A stretch of DNA of 64,000 nucleotides from Schistocerca nitens. Lineage: Eukaryota > Arthropoda > Insecta > Orthoptera > Acrididae. Position 1 is the stretch's first letter; the number at the start of each line of letters is the position of its first letter. The DNA is taken from positions 712,277,202 through 712,341,201 of the forward strand of contig NC_064617.1 of assembly GCF_023898315.1 (NCBI RefSeq), given 5' to 3'. A program made the translations under genes and the position numbers. This document shows positions 58,250-64,000 of this stretch, piece by piece. The notes beneath the pieces are model-generated. The model saw nothing but the letters and a program-made list of their open reading frames with translations, was not told where the DNA came from and did not search any database.

Positions 58250-59229
58250 TGTACACTGGACTGCAGAAGAGGCCTGATGCAACCCCAGCGAAGTGATGCT
58301 GTCATCAACTGCCAAGCCACGCACATGTGCATGTTTGGGTCCCTCAAGCACGAGGTGGCGGCTTCCCCATAATACTTGAGACACCTGAGAAATTCCTCTC
58401 AAAATACGTCATCACCAAGGCGCCATTGATGACGCGATCGGACGGGAGCGAAGACCAATTTTCAAAGTGCACACGCTCCAAGGTGGGCCACGCGAGCATG
58501 TTTTCGACACCGCTGGCGTGAACGCTCCTGTGGTCCGGCGAAGAGCTAATTGCCGAGCGACACTTCAGAAATCCTTTCTAGAATAGCAAAAGCTGCTTTC
58601 TTCTCAGCGTTTTCTAATGGACCACACGTGACATGTCCACCGTGGCTCAGGTCTCGCAGTGGAATGCTCGTCCTGCTGCCAATATACATCTCAGAAACGT
58701 TAAACGTTCTCACAGCTAAAAGCCTGTGTACGCCTGCGAACACACCGTTAATCATAAGAGCATTCTCCTTGTTTGGAAATAGATCACCGTCTAAGTAAAG
58801 ATGGGGGCGATTCAGAACAATTATACAAACAGAATACGAAGCACTGCCATACAGAAGAGAAAAAAGTCATGAATTTTCGGTATCCTACAGCTACAAGTAT
58901 GGAGATGTCGTAATGTCATAGTGGCGGATGAGTGACAGCATCCCTGCCTGAGGTGGCTGGTATGCTTCAAATTGTCTCTGAATACTTGCTTTCTCAGAAC
59001 ATACGTTGCCTCCACCTTGTTCAAATCACTTTGTAGACGCTCCTACATCCCGGAACAAAGGCTGTCTTGTGAATGAATCTAGCATTATGATCGGCTCTTA
59101 TCGAATTTATCCGCCGAATTACCGATGCCAGCGGTGTGGAAGCACCGTCAGCCTTTTTTCCTTATGCAGACGAGACTTACAGCGGTTATTTTACACAGAC
59201 CACCATATTACATCGACAATTAAACCCTG
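58250..59229. other. No recognisable gene
   Basis: Several short open frames exist on both strands but none shows a recognisable motif, and no element ends were found. Confidence 0.4.
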
Positions 59230-59234
59230 CAACA

Positions 59235-59475
59235 TGCCCTATATGTCGTCAAATACGGAAAGACTCTTACTCAATTACAAATCTCGCCCACTGGGGACAA
59301 GAGCTCGAATATTAGAACTTGAAATCGACCGGCGACCCATCAATATATCACCGTGTACCCTACATAACGTCAAATACGGAAAGACTACTACTTAATTACA
59401 CTGCTCTCCCACCAAGGACAGGAGCTTGAATATTAAAACGCTAAATCGATCTCTGACCCAGCAATATATCACCAC
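59235..59475 (+). repeat. 121-bp tandem repeat, two copies
   Basis: CGTCAAATACGGAAAGACT occurs at 59,247 and 59,368, and the following ~100 bases match (GACAAGAGCTCGAATATTAG versus GACAGGAGCTTGAATATTAA; CAATATATCACC in both). Identity is roughly 80%. The open frame at 59,006-59,395 crosses the repeat and is probably chance. Confidence 0.85.
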
Positions 59476-60159
59476 TTACAACGTCGATGTAGTAAATATA
59501 AAATACGTATCCTCCGCCATAGAAAATCACACCTTTTACATCCGAAAGCCCTCAGTGAATCGAAGTCACTCTCAGAAATGATGTCCAAATACTGACCCTT
59601 TCCCCCTCGGTAAAAACGCGCTACTATTTCTGGTCCAGACCTGCCTTCTTGCTTGCGTTTCTACACCAATCTCCAGACTCTGGGATTACACGAACACAAG
59701 TATTTCCACGTTGTTTGCCATATTATTATACCCTTTTTGACGTACTTCTACACAGAAGTAGCCTACCGATCGCTCAAGCAACATATTTCCGAAGATACAG
59801 ACTGGAAATTATTTCTCTACAAACCCCAAACTTTAGCACTTATCCCGTCTGTGTGGACCTTTGCATGAGAACTCGAAACAAATAGAGCAAACTGATATTT
59901 CCACTCTCGAATACCGATGTTTGTCATTTAACAGATTCCTAATCATCCCTACAATTTACAAAGTCAAATGTCCTGTTTCTCATGTGTAGAGAACCGGCAA
60001 ACCTGTCTTCCACATGCTAGATGCATGCACAACAATCTATGTTCTCTCAACTAAATAAAGAAGCGAAATGTGGAGAAGTAGTCAACTGAACAATTTACAT
60101 GGGAGGGGTTAATGACCCAGCACAACACATGTCCATACTGAATCTCGTCAAATATCCAC
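59476..60159. other. No recognisable feature
   Basis: No coding or element signal recognised. It borders the left copy of a 0.75-kb direct duplication. Confidence 0.4.
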
Positions 60160-60239
60160 ATGATCACGAAAACTATCCAACACATACTAAGTATTAGTTC
60201 GCTATTCGTTCGTCTAGACGATGGCAAAGTTAACTCAGA

Positions 60240-61043
60240 TACATTCCTACATGCCAAGACGCCTCTGCATTCGGACGGCTGCTGCCACAAACCAGTAACG
60301 TGGATCATTCCCACCACAGACCATGTATACACAGAACCATTCTAGAAAACCGGTCACATATATGTTTTATCATCATACTTACAGTCAGCCCGCCCGGTTG
60401 GCTGTGTGGTCTAACGCACGGCTTTCCGGGTGTGAAGGAGCGGTGAACCAGCCAGTCTGTGGATGGTTTTTAGGCGGTTTTCCATCTGCCTCGGCGAATG
60501 CAGGCTGGTTCCCATTATTTCGCCTCAGTTACGCTATGTCGGCAATTGCTGCGCAAACAAGTTCTCCTTGTGCGGGTACACCACCATTACTCTACCACGC
60601 AAACATAGAGGTTACACTTGTCTGGCGTGAGACGTTCCCTGGGGGCGTCCACCGGGGGCCGAACCACATAATAACCCTGGCTTCGGTGTGGGGCGGTGGA
60701 GGGGTGAAGTGGACAGCAATAGTCGTCGTGGGGTTGTGGACCACTGCGGCTGTGGTCGGGACGGAGCCTCTCCGTCGTTTCTAGATCCCCAGTTACCTTA
60801 CCATACAACACTTACAATTAAATGTGACAATCGCGGTCTCAATTGAACGGCGTTGGTCAGTGGGTGAGGTATTGGAAATACACCCTGCTGAAGGCTGTGG
60901 CTCTGGAAATGGAAATACCTCTACCTTCCTTACGACTGGACATAGTCATTTCCTTTGCACATATCGGAACACAAACACATACATTATAAGCCCGATGCTC
61001 AAATACGAACAAGTCACGAATCCCGCACTACTACTAAGTATAA
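60240..61043 (+). repeat. 0.75-kb direct duplication, left copy
   Basis: Matches 63,480-64,000: CATTCTAGAAAAC(C/G)GGTCACATATATGTTTTA, GGTCTCAATTGAA(C/T)GGC, AATACA(C/A)CCTGCTGAAG, CTCTACCTTCCTTACGAC, ATATCGGAACACAAACACATA. After removing the Tc1 copy (61,046-63,088) the period is about 750 bases. The left copy carries a SINE (60,384-60,809) missing from the right copy, and lacks the SINE that is in the right copy. Confidence 0.85.
60384..60809 (+). mobile_element. Second SINE family, ~425 bp, tRNA-like head
   Basis: Starts GCCCGCCCGGTTGGCTGTGT, with GTGTGGTCTAACGCACGG as an A-box-like segment, and runs to CCCCAGTTACCTTACCATAC. The paralogous sequence at 63,605-63,625 lacks it, which fixes the borders. 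ACTTACA occurs at both ends (60,377-60,383 and 60,810-60,816). No clear B box. A 153-residue frame (60,323-60,784) crosses it and has no known motif. Unrelated in sequence to the SINEs with the GGTTAGTTAGG tail. Confidence 0.75.
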
Positions 61044-61273
61044 TACACTACTGGCCATTAAAATCGCTACACCACGAAGATGACGTGTTACAGACGCGAA
61101 ATTTAACCGACAGGAAGAAGATGCTGTGACATGCAAATGATTAGCTTTTCAGAGCATTCACACAAGGTTAGCGCTGGTGCCGACACCTACAACGTGCTGA
61201 CATGAGGAAAGTTTCCAACCGATTGCTCATACACAAACAGCAGTTAACCGGCGTTGTCTGGTGAAACGTTGTT

Positions 61274-62950
61274 GTGATGCCTCGTGTAAGGAGGAGAAAT
61301 GCGTACCATCACGTTTCCGACTTTGATAAAGGTCGGATTGTAGCCTATCATGATTGCGGTTTATCGTATCGCGACATTGCTGCTCGCGTTGGTCGAGATC
61401 CAATTACTGTTAGCAGAATATGCAATCAGTGGGTTCAGGACGGTAATACGGAACGCCGTGCTGGATCCCAATGGCTTCGTATCACTAGCAGTTGAGATGA
61501 CAGGCATCTTATCCACATGGCTGTAATGGATCGAGCAGCCACATCTCGATCCCTGAGTCTACAGATGGGGACGTTTGCAAGACAACAACCATCTGCACGA
61601 ACAGTTCGACGACGTTTGCAGCAGCATGGACTATCAGCTCGGAGACCATGGCTACGGTTACCCTTGACGTTGCATCATAGACAGGAGTGCTTGCTATGGT
61701 GTACTCAACGACGAAGCTGGGTGCACGAATGGTAAAACGTGATTTTTTTGGATGAATCCAGGTTCTGTTTACAGCATCATGATGGTCGCATCCATGTTTG
61801 GTGACATCGCGGTGAACGCACATTGGAAGCGTGTATACGTCATCGCCATACTGGCATATCACCCAACGTGATGGTATGGGGTGCCACTGGTTACACGTCT
61901 CGGTCACCTCTTGTTCGCATTGACGGCACTTTGAACAGTGGACGTTACATTTCAGATGTGTTACATCCCTTCATTCGATCCCTGCGAAACCCTACATTTC
62001 AGCAGGATAATGCACGACCGCATGTTGCAGGTCCTGTACGGGCCTTTCTGGATACAGAAACTGTTCGACTGCTGCCCTGGCCAGCACATTTTCCAGACCT
62101 CTTGATACTTCCCCTTAGAAAAATTAATGAACTACTGTGCTGATAAACCTCTTACTTTATTTGATTTTCAAACAGCTGAGCAGAACTGAACGTACTCAGA
62201 CATTTCGCTCTTTACCTATTCTGATCAACACTAAACTGACACACAATTTTTTAGCGCAACGCAATATGACTTTGAACAATCCCTACAAAAGAATGGCCCT
62301 GACTAACAATAACGTATACCTTTCATGAATCACTTACCTCACAAAAATCTTCGTTACTCGAACTACTGCAATACAGCGAGCGCCACTACTGCCAGCTAAA
62401 TAAAAGATTCTAACTACTGAAGGCACTAACTACTGATAGGCATAGCTAGCTAATGAAAGATTTTGATAGAGAACAAACAATTTATTTACCTTAATAGTGT
62501 TTAAAAGTCATAATATATATAGCACTTCATGACATCCAGTCTTACAAATTTACTGTCTCTGATGGACACACATCCAGATCATCCGCTCTCAAAACTCCGC
62601 CATCTCTCTCCCCACATCCACCACTGCTGGCGGCTGACCAACTGCGCAACGCTAGGCGCTGTTCACATCCAGATGCCCAACACTACAATAGCAAACAACA
62701 ATGCAAACCAGCCATAGACTGCACACGGCACAGCCAGTGATTTTCATACCGAGCGCTACGTGGTGTTACCAATATAAAAACCTAAACAGCCTACTTACAC
62801 TCTCACCAGTTGAAAACTCTTGATGGACTGTGGTATCGTGTTGAATCTGCATGGGCAGCTGTACCTGTACACGCCATCCAAGCTCTGTTTGACTCAATGC
62901 CCAGGCCTATCAAGGCTATTAATACGGCCAGAGGTGGTTGTTCTGGGTAC
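61274..62950 (+). pseudogene. Tc1 transposase, copy D (stop, frameshifts, insertion)
   Basis: N-terminal helix-turn-helix HHVSDFDKGRIVAYHDCGLSYRDIAARVGRDPITVSRI, then a TGA at 61,496. Coding continues in frames at 61,517 (FARQQPSARTVRRRLQQHGL) and 61,740-62,100 (FWMNPGS in place of the SDES block, FQQDNARPHVAGPVRAFLDTE, WPAHFPD). The part encoding PIENVW is displaced by the inserted LTR; the C-terminus resumes near 62,805. Less decayed in the N-terminus than copy B. Confidence 0.85.
62103..62799 (+). mobile_element. Probable solo LTR inside Tc1 copy D
   Basis: 697 bases absent from Tc1 copies A and B. Begins TGATACTTCCCC and ends CCTACTTACA; CTCT flanks it at 62,099-62,102 and 62,800-62,803. 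TG...CA with a 4-bp duplication indicates a solo LTR of a Gypsy-type element. A TATA-like AATATATATAG lies near 62,513. Not obviously the same family as the LTR in copy A. Confidence 0.72.
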
Positions 62951-63479
62951 TGATTTCTCAGGATCTATGCACCCAAATTGCGTGAAAATGTAATCACATG
63001 TCAGTTCTAGTATAATATATTTGTCAAATGAATACCCGTTTATTATCTGCATTTCTTCTTGGTGTAGCAATTTTAATGGCCAGTAGTGTAATTGACCAAT
63101 AAATGATTCGACATGATGCAAAGTAATACTGACCGAAAATCAACGATCGGTGCATGTCTCTTAGGTTTTTCTTGCGAGTGCTACCACTGTGTCTTAGAAA
63201 TAGAGACGAAATTGGCCAGATCTTGAAAAAAACCCGATTGCAACAACTACTGTATGTTACTGTCATAAGCGGTCTTGGTTCTACAGCTGCACGCAAGTAT
63301 CCATGCTAAAACCTGTACCCACTTTACAAATCAAGGTACCCTAGACATAATGTCCATTATTTGGAATCAAGTCTTTCCATTCAACCACACATGCACTGGT
63401 TCACAGCCACAAGTAAATCATATTTCTTGCACTCTCAAATCTCGAAACGAGACACCTTTCTCGAATATGTCTGCTACAT

Positions 63480-64000
63480 TCTTACTCTCCAAGAGGTCTC
63501 TGCATTTGGACAGCTGCTGCTATTAACCGGTAACGTGAAGCATTCACATCACATGCCATGCATACACGGAATCATTCTAGAAAACGGGTCACATATATGT
63601 TTTACCATTATACTTACAAGTAAATGTTAAGATTATGGTCTCAATTGAATGGCATTGGTCAATGAGCGAGGTATCGGAAATACAACCTGCTGAAGACCGT
63701 GCCTCTGGAAATGGAAATATCTCTACCTTCCTTACGACGAGACATAGTCATCTCCTTTACACATATCGGAACACAAACACATAGGCCGGCCGCGGTGGCC
63801 GTGCGGTTCTAAGCGCTCCAGTCCGGAGCCGCGCTGCTGCTGCGGTCGCAGGTTCGAATCCTGCCTCGGACATGGGTGTGAGTGATGTCCTTAGGTTAGT
63901 TAGGTTTAAGTAGTTCTAAGTTCTAGGGGACTGATGACCACAGCAGTTGAGACCCATAGTGCTCAGAGCCACAAACACATACATTATAAGCCTGATGCTC
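63480..64000 (+). repeat. 0.75-kb direct duplication, right copy
   Basis: Counterpart of 60,240-61,043, running off the window end at ATTATAAGCCTGATGCTC (compare 60,983-61,000). It has the empty site for the 60,384 SINE near 63,620 and contains a different SINE. Confidence 0.85.
63784..63969 (+). mobile_element. tRNA-headed SINE, 12-bp target duplication, empty site known
   Basis: CACAAACACATA at 63,772-63,783 and 63,970-63,981. The paralogous empty site has one copy of the same 12 bases (60,970-60,981). Full head (GGTGGCCGTGCGGTTCTAAG; GCAGGTTCGAATCCTGCC B box) and tail. Confidence 0.95.

Larger units (their letters stand above)
61046..63088 (+). mobile_element. Tc1-family transposon, copy D, split by solo LTR
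   Basis: Same family as 14,900-17,040, here in plus orientation. Ends CACTACTGGCCATTAAAATC and complement, flanked by TA at 61,044-61,045 and 63,089-63,090. Transposase starts at 61,274. An insertion at 62,103-62,799 interrupts it between the second catalytic Asp and the Glu region. Confidence 0.93.

Noticed and set aside
59006..59395. 129-codon open frame as a gene
   Set aside because: It overlaps a tandem repeat, shows no recognisable motif and no sign of splicing or regulation.
60323..60784. 153-codon open frame as a gene
   Set aside because: It crosses a SINE border supported by an empty site in the duplicated copy, so it is a chance frame.

Overview
The window looks like repeat-dense nuclear DNA of a short-horned grasshopper (Acrididae). 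Three things suggest this. The mitochondrial-derived block has the tRNA-Asp then tRNA-Lys order after COX2 that is diagnostic of acridomorph Orthoptera. Everything else is insect-type transposable elements. tRNA-headed SINEs with a shared tail recur throughout. I see no intact host gene; species is not determinable from this window alone.

Layout. (1) 1-11,300: a decayed Ty3/Gypsy retrotransposon (gag, protease, reverse transcriptase, RNase H, integrase in order on the plus strand) cut up by four LINE insertions: three copies of one RTE-type LINE (1-826 minus, 1588-2901 minus, 6957-10169 plus) and a Jockey-type LINE (4331-6022 plus). Two of the RTE copies keep target-site duplications. (2) 11,300-20,700: an LTR-like stretch, SINEs, a Tc1 element interrupted by a probable solo LTR, a long imperfect inverted repeat with tRNA-like sequence in both arms, and a mariner element carrying a truncated SINE.

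(3) 20,949-45,560: what appears to be one antisense Jockey-type LINE spread over more than 20 kb by later insertions: a Tc1 copy (22,010-22,850), a nearly complete nuclear copy of the mitochondrial genome (NUMT, 22,886-38,820) and another LINE (40,098-42,917), itself hit by a SINE. The NUMT main block runs from the middle of ND4 round the circle to the middle of ND5 (24,963-38,820), with 12S and 16S rRNA, the A+T-rich region, most tRNAs and 11 full-length protein genes. Its left end carries a second, inverted copy of tRNA-Cys to COX2. The inverted arms are equal in length (2,069 bases) and share the same one-base deletion in COX1. Five protein genes (COX2, ATP8, ND2, ND3, ND6) and ATP6 keep the full-length frame under the insect mitochondrial code; the others are broken only by one-base changes, nearly all in T runs.

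(4) 46,330-64,000: a Penelope-like element with a GIY-YIG remnant, a small inverted-repeat element, a THAP/P-superfamily transposon fossil, two further Tc1-like families, a second Gypsy fossil, a 0.8-kb tandem duplication rich in AAGATGGCGGC motifs, a 121-bp tandem repeat, and a 0.75-kb direct duplication in which a third Tc1 copy and two SINEs landed. The duplicated partner shows the empty site for each SINE.

The window is best read as a stratigraphy of insertions: nearly every boundary can be ordered in time because one element interrupts another. Coordinates of decayed elements are approximate; those with stated target-site duplications are read directly from the bases.
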